NCBI GenBank assembly: GCA_001970955.1
Contig: MPUH01000130.1
Location: 34,744-98,743 of the forward strand
Origin: Stentor coeruleus
Lineage: Eukaryota > Ciliophora > Heterotrichea > Heterotrichida > Stentoridae
Length of the DNA stretch: 64,000 nt
Direction: 5' to 3'
Made by a program: the position numbers and the translations under genes. How positions within the stretch are numbered: position 1 is the stretch's first letter; every line of letters starts with the position of its first letter. The notes below the pieces were generated by a model. That model made no database searches. It saw only the letters and a program-made list of their open reading frames with translations, and was not told the DNA's origin. This document shows, piece after piece, positions 39,882 through 49,852 of this stretch.

Positions 39882-40434
39882 TTATTTAGCTCTCCATTAT
39901 CTGTTAGGTATGAATAGGAATACTATTTAATTGTCTGAATTTATATATGCTTTTTTTTTTCGGCTGGGCAATTTGTATTAAAAACCTTGTTAGGGAAAAA
40001 TATAGTTTTTGTTGTAAAGTTGCGAGAAAATTAAAGCTGGGATGATATGAAAAGCTTTAGGTATATTAAATATTCCAAAATTTAACTGATCAAGTGGGGA
40101 ATTTGTTTATTAGTGATCAGATTGATGTATATACTGATGATTTAGTTTTTTATATATGAAGTTCATCATAATTTTAGTTTTTTATATATGAAATTCGTCA
40201 TAAATTTAGTTTTTTATTAATTTTTATTTTTCAAAGTAATCAAAGACAATTATCTTCATAGCCTTACCTAAACCCTCAAAGCCAACATATTTTCACACCT
40301 GGCCAAGACCACATATTCCTATTATTCTCTTTTATTATAGTTTGTATTCCTATTACAGCATCTATAACTATTTTCTATTTTTAAAATCTTCAAAAGAACT
40401 TCATATTACATTAAAACATAAACAATAACACAAA
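39882..40434. promoter_or_regulatory. Divergent promoter region with 32-bp repeats
   Basis: This lies between the minus-strand ABCC gene and the plus-strand CNB protein. It contains about 2.6 copies of a 32-bp repeat at 40141-40224 and becomes C-rich from 40250 to the plus-strand start. Confidence 0.5.
40141..40224 (+). repeat. 32-bp tandem repeat, about 2.6 copies
   Basis: Units begin tttagttttttatatatgaa at 40141 and 40173, with a partial unit at 40205. They differ at a few positions (gttcatcataat against attcgtcataaa). Confidence 0.85.
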
Positions 40435-41736
40435 ATGGATGCAGTATTATCTTTACTCTCATTGAAACTTATAAAAACTAAAAACTCTTCATCAAATGAC
40501 ATATGCCTTTCAACACTAATTCGATACCTGAAAATCTCTCCTTCTCAACGAAAAGCTCGAGAAATCAACATGATCAAAGTTTTCACAAACAAAGTGTCCT
40601 TTTTCACAACCGGCCCATCAGAAAACTTAGAAAGCATTCATTATCAATCCTGTCAATCAATGAAATATGAATTTCTTCCTAAAGATAATGTAAAACTCAT
40701 ATAGATAGTTTTCAAATTCGGTGATATGGGAAACAAATTCTATATAATTCTTGATGGAAAAGTAGATGTTCAAGTCCCTTCTAACTCAGAAGATCCTTTA
40801 GAATTTACTTCTGTAGCAACTTTAGGTTCAGGAAATGCTTTTGGGGACTTAGCATTAATAAAAGATCATCCAAGAAATGCTACAGTAACTTGCCTTACAG
40901 ATTGTCATATGGCTGTATTAATAAAAGAAGATTATTTAAGAATTCTCGGGAAAATAGCTGAGAAAAAAATTACAGATTTTGTTGAGTTCCTTAAAGAAAT
41001 CCCTATTTTCCAATCTTGGTATAAAAAAAACCTTGAATCTTTATACTATTATTTTAAAATTCAGGTTTACAATCGTAAAAATGTTATTTATTCTATAGGG
41101 TCTTATCCAACTCATGTGTATATTGTAAAAAGTGGAGAATTTGAAATAAGTAAAAAAGTTGTCCTTGTCGGTGATCAACAGAAAATCGATATGAAAGTGG
41201 CTATTTTAACTAAAGGGGAAATGTTTGGAGATTCTGAAGTTATTGAAGAAATTCCAAGGGAATATAATTGTACTTGTTATTCTACAACAGGAGAACTTTA
41301 TGCTATAAGTATTAAGGATTTTATTTTAAAAGTTAAAACTGAAGAGTCGATAAGCCTTATAAATGTTAAAAATAAAACCAAATCAATATTGAGAAATATG
41401 AGGACTAAAGCTCTTGAAGAGATTTTTACGCCACAAACTCCTGTGGGAAGATCTTTTTCTAAGCCAGAAAAAACAGTGAAACTTGAAAAGAAAATTTACG
41501 CATCGTTTTTTAGAGAAAAAAATGAGCATAAAAGGATAAATCATTTGGAATTAAGGAAAATTGATATAAAGACGATTAAAGCTAGGGCGCTGCCTGAAAA
41601 AACTGGCAGGGATTTTATAACTTTAAATACTCCTTTAGAGTTTACTTATAGGATGTCGCCAAGTGGGAGGCTAAAAGGGTCTTGTTCGGTGAAAAAAACT
41701 CGAAAAATGAACAATTTTTCTTTGCTTAATCATTAA
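40435..41736 (+). CDS. Protein with two cyclic-nucleotide-binding domains (one 15-nt intron)
   Basis: The exons are 40435-40689 and 40705-41736, giving 428 residues. The intron interrupts the first CNB domain between LPKDN and IVFKFGDMGNKFYIILDGKV, and the joined sequence is a normal CNB beta-roll. The CNB1 cassette is FGDLALIKDHPRNATV (about residue 135) and CNB2 is FGDSEVIEEIPREYNCTC (about 255). CNB1 has the Glu/Arg pattern only partly (Asp in place of Glu in FGD), so ligand binding is uncertain. The C-terminal 130 residues are basic and disordered. It lacks a kinase domain, so it resembles the CNB-only proteins frequent in ciliates and sperm (CRIS1-like). Confidence 0.85.
40690..40704 (+). 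other. 15-nt intron in the two-CNB gene
   Basis: The sequence is gtaaaactcatatag, ending in an in-frame TAG that would otherwise stop translation. Removal keeps the frame and completes the first CNB domain. Confidence 0.9.
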
Positions 41737-42112
41737 GTTTATAATACTATAAATGCTTTCCGACCCCGATTTTTGTAGAAAGAGTGGATATCTTAACGAT
41801 GAGTAGAAAATATTTTATATAAAAATAGATGGAAAGCTTTGATGATTTATTATGTTATAATTTTATAAGATGATGATCCATAAGTTTTTATAATATTATA
41901 TATGTTAATAAAATACTTATAAAATATGCCAATAGTTTACATTATCACCCTAACATAATTATTTTATAAGTTTTCTTATTCTATCACTTAAAACCTACAA
42001 CTTAAAAAATCCTAAACACAATTCCTACCAAATATTATCTCTAACACTCTAAACCCATTCTAATAATCCAAATCTAAAAACACAAATGCTTTTCTAATCC
42101 TATCAAAATAAA
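41737..42112. other. Intergenic, upstream of POP1
   Basis: AT-rich, becoming C-rich from about 41940 to the POP1 start. No gene or RNA gene is recognised. Confidence 0.4.
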
Positions 42113-44206
42113 ATGGCTAAAGTCTCAAGAAAGCAATCCTCTCTTAACGCCCGAGCTAAAGAAGAGCAAGCACAGATCCCAGAAAGCATCCTCAAACAGC
42201 ATATCCCTCGAGTTTTAGACCTCGAGACCTTTCTCCAAGCCAGAAAACTCGAACTCGACCACTTCCTCACAATCCTTTCAGAAAAAGCTCCTCTTGGTGG
42301 TAAAGTTGGTAACAAAAAATCCTTCCAACTTCTACCAAAGCACATGCGAAGAAGGGCCATGTCACACAATGCATATCGTGTACCAATCCGTAATCGAGTC
42401 TTAAGCCAATGTTCTGCCACTTTAAAAAACCCATGCAGAAAACTCAGAAGACACGTGAAATCTTTAATAAAACAATATATGCATAGAAGTGAAAAAGGTA
42501 AATGGATGGAAAACCATATCTGGCATGCTAAAAGGATGAAAATGCATAATCTTTGGGGTTATAAAATCCCATTAAGCCTCAATGATAAAGGAATCAGAGC
42601 TTGTTATCGATATGCTAGATCAGCATCTTTAATTCATGACAGTTCTTATTACTCAGCTTTTAAAGTATATGATAAATCTTTTGTCAAAAATGCCTTAAAT
42701 GGAGATTTCACTTATAATCTAAGAACAAAATCTCTTTTAGTTTATAAAAACAAACTTATTTGCCCTGCTGATACTTTTGAAACCTCTGAGGCAATTGTAT
42801 TGATAATACACCCTGCAGCTTGTTGTGAGATAAAAAATATTCTACAAGAAAATGATTTGAAATACGAACATGCTGAGGATGTTTTAACTTTTTATAGGAT
42901 TAGAGGACCTAAAAGTACACAGCTTATTTCATCAGTTTTGAATATTAAAGAACAGGAAATCAGACAACTTTTAATGTCTGCTGGGGCGTTTTATAATTTT
43001 AAATTCCCTGATGGAGCTGTTTTAACTGCGAATATTCATAGAAAATTACAGAGACCTAAAGGGTTTAAACCTATGAATAAATACGAAAAAACAAATATTG
43101 TCCCTGAACAACCAAATTATGAGTTGTTGAAATACTCAATGAACTGGCCTGAAGGGTTTTATAAAAGCATTTTTTGGGATGATATAATGGAATATCAAAA
43201 ACCTTGCCGTGTACCACAGAAAATCACAACCAGAAGTGCGAAATCACGCTATCCTGATATGAAAAAGTTCCAAAAGACCCAGGGTGTTAATAAATTACAA
43301 GAAAAAACTGAAGTGCCTGAAAAACCTGAAGAAAAAAATCTTGAGGATTTATCAAAAGAACAAGAAAATCAAATTTTACCAGAACAGTCTATGGAAATTG
43401 ATGATGAACCCCAAGTTCTTGATTGTGTAGAAGCACTTTTAGTTTATGATAAGGAAAGTTTTGCTGATGGTTGGGATATATACATAAAAGCTTCTGATAA
43501 TCAAAGCTTATGGAGGAATTTTATATACGCTGGAGCTAAAGCTGTAGGTCTAATCGAATTCAGCCGAGTATATTTTGAACAAGGTAGATTATTTTTCCCA
43601 TCAGATTTCCCTACAACTATTTCATATCAAGAGTATTCATTAGACCTCGCTAAGACTAAAATTGCTGAGTACTTCCGAAGACCTTCATCTAAAAGAATGA
43701 ATTATGAACGTATTGGAAGTCCTTATCCTTTTTATTCAGATTGGAGTTTTGGTACTGAAGAAGTTTCATATTCTGACTTGATTCCAATAAACATTAAATG
43801 TGAAAGTAGGTGTCCTAAACAGTTAGCTTATATATGTGCACCTGAACCTTATGATTTGATGAATACTGGGGAAATTAAAGAACCTTTACATGATAAAAGC
43901 CAAGAAAACTCGAAAATTACGGTTAAAGATTTGGAGAAACTAAGGAATATTGGGACTTGTAGGAAGATTATTGGATATGTTACTAGTGGAGGGTTTAGTT
44001 ATGATAGGACTAGAGGGTTAGGTATTGGGTTTATACACAGTTCGGCTAGGGTATTTATTGGTAAAAAAGTACTTTTTAGAAACCCGAGTTCACAGTTTTA
44101 TCATAGGTGTAAACTTTATCAGATTCAACATTCNAAAGTACTTTTTAGAAACCCGAGTTCACAGTTTTATCATAGGTGTAAACTTTATCAGATTCAACAT
44201 TCGTAA
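42113..44206 (+). CDS. POP1: RNase P/MRP subunit POP1 (3' end duplicated by an assembly join)
   Basis: The assembled frame has 697 codons including an unknown residue from the N at 44134. The last 23 residues are a duplicate, so the true length is probably 674. POP1 is the large protein subunit of RNase P and RNase MRP, which process tRNA and rRNA precursors. The N-terminal POP1 signature LLPKHMRRRAMSHNAYRVP is at about residue 77, and WMENHIWHAKRMKMHNLWGY follows near 127. A POPLD-like segment lies at about 440-540, and the conserved GYVTSGGFSYDRTRGLGIGF is near residue 622. The first 300 bases are GC-richer and C-rich, as at other 5' ends here. The stop is TAA. Confidence 0.94.
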   Translation: MAKVSRKQSSLNARAKEEQAQIPESILKQHIPRVLDLETFLQARKLELDHFLTILSEKAPLGGKVGNKKSFQLLPKHMRRRAMSHNAYRVPIRNRVLSQCSATLKNPCRKLRRHVKSLIKQYMHRSEKGKWMENHIWHAKRMKMHNLWGYKIPLSLNDKGIRACYRYARSASLIHDSSYYSAFKVYDKSFVKNALNGDFTYNLRTKSLLVYKNKLICPADTFETSEAIVLIIHPAACCEIKNILQENDLKYEHAEDVLTFYRIRGPKSTQLISSVLNIKEQEIRQLLMSAGAFYNFKFPDGAVLTANIHRKLQRPKGFKPMNKYEKTNIVPEQPNYELLKYSMNWPEGFYKSIFWDDIMEYQKPCRVPQKITTRSAKSRYPDMKKFQKTQGVNKLQEKTEVPEKPEEKNLEDLSKEQENQILPEQSMEIDDEPQVLDCVEALLVYDKESFADGWDIYIKASDNQSLWRNFIYAGAKAVGLIEFSRVYFEQGRLFFPSDFPTTISYQEYSLDLAKTKIAEYFRRPSSKRMNYERIGSPYPFYSDWSFGTEEVSYSDLIPINIKCESRCPKQLAYICAPEPYDLMNTGEIKEPLHDKSQENSKITVKDLEKLRNIGTCRKIIGYVTSGGFSYDRTRGLGIGFIHSSARVFIGKKVLFRNPSSQFYHRCKLYQIQHXKVLFRNPSSQFYHRCKLYQIQHS
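44066..44202 (+). repeat. 68-bp duplication flanking a single N inside POP1
   Basis: The copies are 44066-44133 and 44135-44202 around the N at 44134. Copy plus N is 69 bases, so the reading frame survives and 23 residues are repeated. Confidence 0.95.
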
Positions 44207-44553
44207 ATATTAAGATTTGATTTGATAGCTTTTTTTATATAGAATGGGAGATTAGGATAAAAGATATGTAAATATTATGGAAAATATTATCAATAAATAT
44301 ACAAAAAGAAAAACAATATATTAGAAGATGAATATATGAAGAAAAAAAACAAAATCGAAATTAGAAATGATTTAAAAATACTATAAAATCATGTATTGTT
44401 TTAATTATATATAAATAAACTAATATTTTTTTAGTCATAAACTAGTTTAAATCAGCAAATCCTAACACATATAAACATCTCATTTTCATCTGCCAAAACC
44501 ATTTAAACCTTAAACCTACAGTAAACAACTTTCCATACTAATCTTTAAAATAA
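44207..44553. other. Intergenic between POP1 and TTLL
   Basis: Very AT-rich, G-biased after POP1 and C-biased for the last 100 bases before TTLL. Nothing else is seen. Confidence 0.4.
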
Positions 44554-46620
44554 ATGTTAGAATCTTTAAAAAACCTGGAAACAAACCTACCTGCAATAAT
44601 TGACCCGAAATCAATGAACCTTGACTACATCGGGAGGTTTGGTCAAGGTCTATCAACAACCTCAAGAAATACATCTTTTCTTAAAGCATTCCAAGCAAAA
44701 TGCCAAAAAGTTGTTCAAATGTACCTACCAGTCCCAGATCCAAGACCAAAACTCATTTCATTTGCCTCATTAACAGAAGGAGGATTATCTCCTGAGTCAA
44801 TAACCCTAAATTCTTATTCGAAAATCAGTTTTTTCTTAGGGAAAGAGCTTTTGTATAGAGTTTTTAACACAGAAAATAAATTAGTCAGAACGATATTAGA
44901 AAATTCTGGGTTTAAATATACGGAAAGCCATATATGGAATGTTTTATGGATAGGAAAATCAGCACAAGCGTATTTGTATGAGGATTTAAACCCTTATCAA
45001 AGGATAAATCATTTTCCTAATTCGTTTGAAATCACTAGGAAGGATAAAATGTGTTTGAATCTTATGGCTATGAAAGCTAAATTCCCGAATGACTATGATT
45101 TTTTCCCTGATACGTATATTATTCCTAAGGTTATTGGGGATTTTACACTGAAGTTCTATGAACAAGACTGTCAGTGGATAGTAAAACCATGTAACTCTTC
45201 ACAGGGAAAAGGTATTTTTATATTAGAGTCTCTTAATGCCCTTGACCTTGACGGTGGCTGTATTGTGTCCAAATACATCGAAAATCCTCTTCTTATCAAC
45301 AACCTCAAATCCGACCTACGCCTTTACGTCCTTGTTTCAAGTTTCGAGCCTTTAAAAATCTATATTTACGAAGAAGGCCTAGCTCGTTTTGCTTGCGAAG
45401 ATTACACCGCTGACTCTTCTAACAAATTTATATTCCTCACAAACTATAGTATTAATAAAAAAAGTGATAAATTCATCCCAAATACCGACTGGCAATCAGA
45501 CAACATTGGGCACAAATGGTCTTTTTCAGCTTTTCTCAAAGAAATGGCCAAACTTGGCTATGATACTGACTTAGTTATTAAAAGAATCTACGATTTGATA
45601 ATAAAAACCATCATTTCAATAGAAAATCTTGTCGTTGATTCAGTTAGGAAATTCGCATTAAAGCATAATAATTGCTTTGATATTTTTGGATTTGATGTTT
45701 TGTTAGATCAAGAACTTAAACCTTGGCTTTTAGAAGTTAATTTATGTCCTTCTATGAATACTGATGCTCCTTTGGATTTGTATATAAAAAGTAATCTTAT
45801 AGCTGATGCATTTAATTTGATTGGAATTAGGGCATTTGATAGGAAAAAAGAATCGGTTTCTAAGATTAATACTAGGATTAAAGCGAGACAAAATGGGTTG
45901 AAAAGGAAAACTGAAGGGAAAAGATTAGAAGGGAAAATTAGAATGGATGATCCGAAGTATAAGAGTTTGTTTTTGGAGACATTAGAAGAAACTTTGAGAC
46001 TTGGACATTTTGTTAGAATTTACCCGTTTTTTGGTGGAGAGGATTATGAGAAGTTTTTTAAAACTCCGAGGAAGGTTAATAAGGTGTTGTATGGGTTTTT
46101 GTTTGGAGAGGTGTTAAAGAATGAAGCTGTGATGCCTGGAATGCCTGGGATGTCACCAAGTTTGACAGAAGATGATATAATACAAGAGTACATATCAAGA
46201 GTTTTACGAGAATACAAAGCTCTTGGGGACAAGGTTTCAGAAGATCTTCGCTGGAAACTCGAAAGCTTAGCTGATTTCCTCATCCCAGGCCAAGACCCTC
46301 AAGTCCTCCGCCTACAAAGATACCTTTCCCATCAGCTAAGCATCTCAAAGTTCAAAGGGGAAAAAACCTCTCTAATGAAAACCTTCACATCAGGCCAATT
46401 AGAAAACATGATAAAATCTACAAATAAAGAAATAATCCACTACCTTTTTGATGGAGCCGGACATGGAATCCTCACTTCAATCATAAACCTCCCAAATACC
46501 CTTTCAGCAAAAACCAAGAGCTTCCGTTTTCTCAAAGTAAAAACCCTGTAATTCCTATACAGCGGAAACACTCCAAGATCAGCATCTACTATATTTAGAA
46601 ACATAAGCTCTCCAGGGTAA
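44554..46620 (+). CDS. Tubulin tyrosine ligase-like glutamylase (one 15-nt intron near the end)
   Basis: The exons are 44554-46547 and 46563-46620, giving 683 residues. Without the intron the protein would stop at residue 665. TTLL enzymes add Glu or Gly side chains to tubulin of cilia and stable microtubules using ATP. Visible ATP-grasp motifs are WIVKPCNSSQGKGIFI (about residue 208), YIENPLLINNLKSDLRLYVL (about 248), DIFGFDVLLDQELKPWLLEVNLCPS (in part, about 375-400) and AFDR. This order fits the TTLL4/5 type better than TTLL12 or TTL. The long C-terminal part (about 420-683) is helical and charged. Exon 2 adds a short Ser/Arg-rich tail whose reality rests on the intron call. Confidence 0.9.
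46548..46562 (+). other. 15-nt intron near the 3' end of TTLL
   Basis: The sequence is gtaattcctatacag. It contains the apparent stop TAA of exon 1, and the following 18 codons stay open to a TAA at 46618-46620. It fits the consensus, but there is no homologous tail to confirm it. Confidence 0.65.
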
Positions 46621-46694
46621 ATACTAAACAGCCTACCTTTAGAATCTTCATTTACTCGAACTTTTGATGGTAAATAAATAATTACTTAAATCGT

Positions 46695-47960
46695 CTATTT
46701 GACTATAAATAAACTTGGTTCTTCCTGTTTAATCCACCTAAGCAGTTGTGTTGAAACATTATAAACAGTATTTCTACTAAGTAAAGGAGAAAAAGATACC
46801 AATAAAGTATAGTCTAATGTCCTTATGCATAAAATCTGCTCATTTCTATAAATGTCAATACGTGTAAAATTCCCTTTATAATAATCAGAAAATATTGATA
46901 AATGATATGCTGTATCATACCTTTTTAATAAACGTTTATATGCTTGTTTTTTTATTTCAGGTAGAAAATCACGAGTTGATGGGTTTACTCCAGACATAGT
47001 ATATTGATCTAATCCTCTTGAACAATATAGAAAATGTTTTACTTCTTTTATACCACAAGTTGACACAGAATACGGCATTTGTTTTATACAATCTTCAAGT
47101 TGACTTTTGATTTTAGTCAATTCAGCTTCAATTATATCGCCTGAGTTTTTAAGATCTTTAAATGCATTTGAATTCTCTGATATCAAAGTTATACTGATTT
47201 GTGAATTCGCTATAAATGTTATACAAGCATAAACAAAACCTTCATCTGAATATTGAGGTAAACATATTGGTGTCCAAGAACTAGCTGAACGTAATGAGTT
47301 ATATGATGCTAATAGATTAGAAAGTAAAGATACATCACTATAATGTAATGAATTTCCTTTCCGACAATATCTATATATAATAAAATTTGGGGTCATAAGT
47401 ATCGCATATAAAATATCTTCATGCATGTTATTCTTAAATGCTTGATAGACTTCATTTCTTAAATCATAATGTAATCTCACAGGCATAAATCCTTCTAAAA
47501 AATGTGGGGTCATAGCTGAAGTTCTAACTAAAGTGTCAAGTGCTGAATGAGTCCCTCCCATAAGGTTTCTAGCATCGAAATTAGGCCTTTTTTGTAAAGT
47601 TGATGTGATGTTATTGGTTAGAGTTGATATAACTTTTATATGCAAATTTTGAAGTTGTTGATGTAAACTTTCTAGGGTTTCTTTTATAGGATTTTGTTTG
47701 TTTTTAGAGATTTTGCATATGACAACATAGAAAAGAGCCTCTTTGCATAGGAAAACAACAAGCATATCAGAAGTCCGTAAGTATCTTAGGGCATCAGATG
47801 AGTTTGTATAGTAATTTTGGAAATTAAATAATATTGCTGCTAGAGAACCAATGAAAGTTGATAGGTCGACTGCGTCTCCGTAACGGGTCCAAACAGGTTT
47901 GCCAGCGCTTGTAAAGACGAAGAAGAGCTTTTTTTTTTGAAAGACCTTAACTTCTTCCAT
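46695..47960 (-). CDS. MON1: MON1 (SAND family), Rab7 exchange-factor subunit
   Basis: 421 residues. The first longin-like domain begins KKKLFFVFTSAGKPVWTRYGD, the hallmark of MON1/SAND proteins. It continues through MLVVFLCKEALFYVVICK, where the family has strong conservation, and the C-terminus ends LLRWIKQEEPSLFIVK, close to the family ending. The protein lacks the long acidic N-terminal extension of animal MON1 and starts almost at the first longin domain. With CCZ1 it activates Rab7 on late endosomes. The window also encodes VPS35 and a BEACH protein of the same trafficking route. It ends 75 bp from the TTLL 3' end (convergent). The stop is TAG. Confidence 0.93.
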   Translation of the reverse strand: MEEVKVFQKKKLFFVFTSAGKPVWTRYGDAVDLSTFIGSLAAILFNFQNYYTNSSDALRYLRTSDMLVVFLCKEALFYVVICKISKNKQNPIKETLESLHQQLQNLHIKVISTLTNNITSTLQKRPNFDARNLMGGTHSALDTLVRTSAMTPHFLEGFMPVRLHYDLRNEVYQAFKNNMHEDILYAILMTPNFIIYRYCRKGNSLHYSDVSLLSNLLASYNSLRSASSWTPICLPQYSDEGFVYACITFIANSQISITLISENSNAFKDLKNSGDIIEAELTKIKSQLEDCIKQMPYSVSTCGIKEVKHFLYCSRGLDQYTMSGVNPSTRDFLPEIKKQAYKRLLKRYDTAYHLSIFSDYYKGNFTRIDIYRNEQILCIRTLDYTLLVSFSPLLSRNTVYNVSTQLLRWIKQEEPSLFIVK

Positions 47961-48435
47961 TTATAGCCTTAGTTTTTTATTGTATTTTGGATTTTTAGGC
48001 TTTTTAGACTTTTGTGTGAGCTTAAAAATTTTGTGTATAACGATGGAGATTTAGGTTTAAAGATGAATTAAAGGTTTTGAGAGATTTTTGTAAGGTTTAA
48101 TAGAAAATTAGATTTGGGTAAATATTAATCAGAGTTGTTGATGTATTCAGTATCGGGGTTGTGTTTATTCAAGTATTTAATAAGATATACATAAACTTAA
48201 CACCTATTTTTTTTATAAAAGCAAAGAATTTACAATATAAATCTAACTAATCTCTTCAATGTCTTCAACATATTTAAAAACTCATGATTTCTTATCCCTC
48301 TAAACCTAAGAATTCTTCCAAATCCAATCATCAAAACCTATTTCTACTAATACTATTTCTCCTTAAAAAAACTACCTTTATTATTATTATCTCATCATCT
48401 CTATCTTCTAACAATCATAATCCTCATATATAAAA
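47961..48435. promoter_or_regulatory. Divergent promoter region, MON1 and EF-hand/C2 gene
   Basis: The half next to MON1 is G/T-rich on the plus strand, and the half next to the plus-strand gene (48240-48435) is C/A/T-rich with almost no G. I see no gene. Confidence 0.45.
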
Positions 48436-49851
48436 ATGAGTATAAACAAAGCCGAGTCCGCTCTTGCACTCAAAGACTGGGCAATTGAATCAGTGAACGC
48501 ACGCATGAGATCATCCAATTTCCAATCAGGTTCTCGTTTTGCTTTAGACCCTCGTATATCTCATGAGCGACGTATCCAACTAATCAAAGCATTTGACGAC
48601 ATCGACATTGACAGATCCGGCAAACTATCCTTCGAAGAAATCTTCAACTATCTAAAAGATATAAACGATGAAGTTGATGACAACTACGTAAAGACAATAT
48701 TTGAAAGTATGGATGCAAACAAAGATGGTCAAGTGAGTATCGAAGAATTCATTAACACATATCTAAATCAAGTTGATGGATTATCTGAATCAGTTGCTAA
48801 ACTTCGTCAGAAAATATTAGAAAAACGTCGAGATTTAGCTACAAACAATGAGCAATTACAAGATGCAATAAAATCAGAAAGAATAAATTCTTGGGGGATA
48901 ATGGAAGGATCTTTATTAACTGTTAGGGTTGTTGAAGCACAAAATTTAGCATCTTTTTCTGGTAAACCAAGTGCATATGTAAATTTATTATGTGAAAGGC
49001 AGCAAATTGCCACTAAAATTATAAAGAATGAAAGAAATCCAAATTGGGATGAGAGTTTTAGTTTTAAGATCAGCTCTGGTAATGGAGAGTTGCTTATACA
49101 GGTTTTTAATGAAGGGACTATATCAAAAGATGATCTTTTAGGGACTTGTTCTGTTAGTTTAAAAGAATTTGAAGATCAACAGAAACAGGAAAAATGGTTT
49201 CATTTACAAGGAAGGTCAAATAGTGCGAGGATATTGTTGTCTGTACAATGGATACATAGGAAAACTGAGTATTTAAAGAAAATTATTGATAATTTGGATA
49301 ATGAGATACTTTCTGATACTGCAGAGATGGAAAAAATTGAAGCTGAAATGAGGAAATTAGGGACAAATCCTTTGGGGATGTTTAAGAAGGATACTTGGGT
49401 TGATAAATTGGAAGGAAAAGTTATATCGGAAGTACAGGAAATTGCTGATAAACACTTTGAAGCACTTGGAAGTTTGGATCAGGTTCAGAAAATGATGCTG
49501 GGGATTTTTACGGTTTTAGCGGTTTTTACGTCCTTCGCCAGGCCGGACCTGGCGAATTTGACCTGGGCTGGAGGGGTGTGGTCTAGAGAATTGTCAGGAT
49601 GGTCAGTGCCTAGTTATAGATATGCAGGGATTTCAATAGTTTTATTGGTTTTGTATGATTTCTTATGGGTCTTTGCAAATTTTGAGTATCTTGTCTTTGA
49701 TATTCATCAAGATCCACAAATCAACCTCCACAGGTTTTCTTTTGTCACAGGGTTTTTCAATTTTGTCCTGAAAATATTGTTGTTTATAGTAATGGTGAAA
49801 AGCTATATCACATTGAAAGCTCAAGAAAATACTAATTTATTAGGTAATTAG
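48436..49851 (+). CDS. EF-hand / C2-domain membrane protein
   Basis: 471 residues. Two EF-hands are present: DIDRSGKLSFEE (about residues 56-67) and DANKDGQVSIEE (about 92-103), both with complete Ca-binding loops. A C2 domain follows (about 158-270: LTVRVVEAQNLASF, RNPNWDESFSF), then a helical coiled segment (about 275-310). Three C-terminal hydrophobic segments lie at about residues 354-370, 396-420 and 438-458. The C-terminal part resembles the plant multi-C2 (MCTP-like) membrane anchor. A Ca-regulated role in membrane contact or traffic is inferred. It ends one base from the stop of the convergent MCM9-like gene. The stop is TAG. Confidence 0.85.
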   Translation: MSINKAESALALKDWAIESVNARMRSSNFQSGSRFALDPRISHERRIQLIKAFDDIDIDRSGKLSFEEIFNYLKDINDEVDDNYVKTIFESMDANKDGQVSIEEFINTYLNQVDGLSESVAKLRQKILEKRRDLATNNEQLQDAIKSERINSWGIMEGSLLTVRVVEAQNLASFSGKPSAYVNLLCERQQIATKIIKNERNPNWDESFSFKISSGNGELLIQVFNEGTISKDDLLGTCSVSLKEFEDQQKQEKWFHLQGRSNSARILLSVQWIHRKTEYLKKIIDNLDNEILSDTAEMEKIEAEMRKLGTNPLGMFKKDTWVDKLEGKVISEVQEIADKHFEALGSLDQVQKMMLGIFTVLAVFTSFARPDLANLTWAGGVWSRELSGWSVPSYRYAGISIVLLVLYDFLWVFANFEYLVFDIHQDPQINLHRFSFVTGFFNFVLKILLFIVMVKSYITLKAQENTNLLGN

Positions 49852-49852
49852 G

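Noticed and set aside
40726-40760. MGNKFY as an acylated start of a separate gene
   Set aside because: This Met lies inside a CNB beta-roll. The 15-nt intron links it to the upstream frame.
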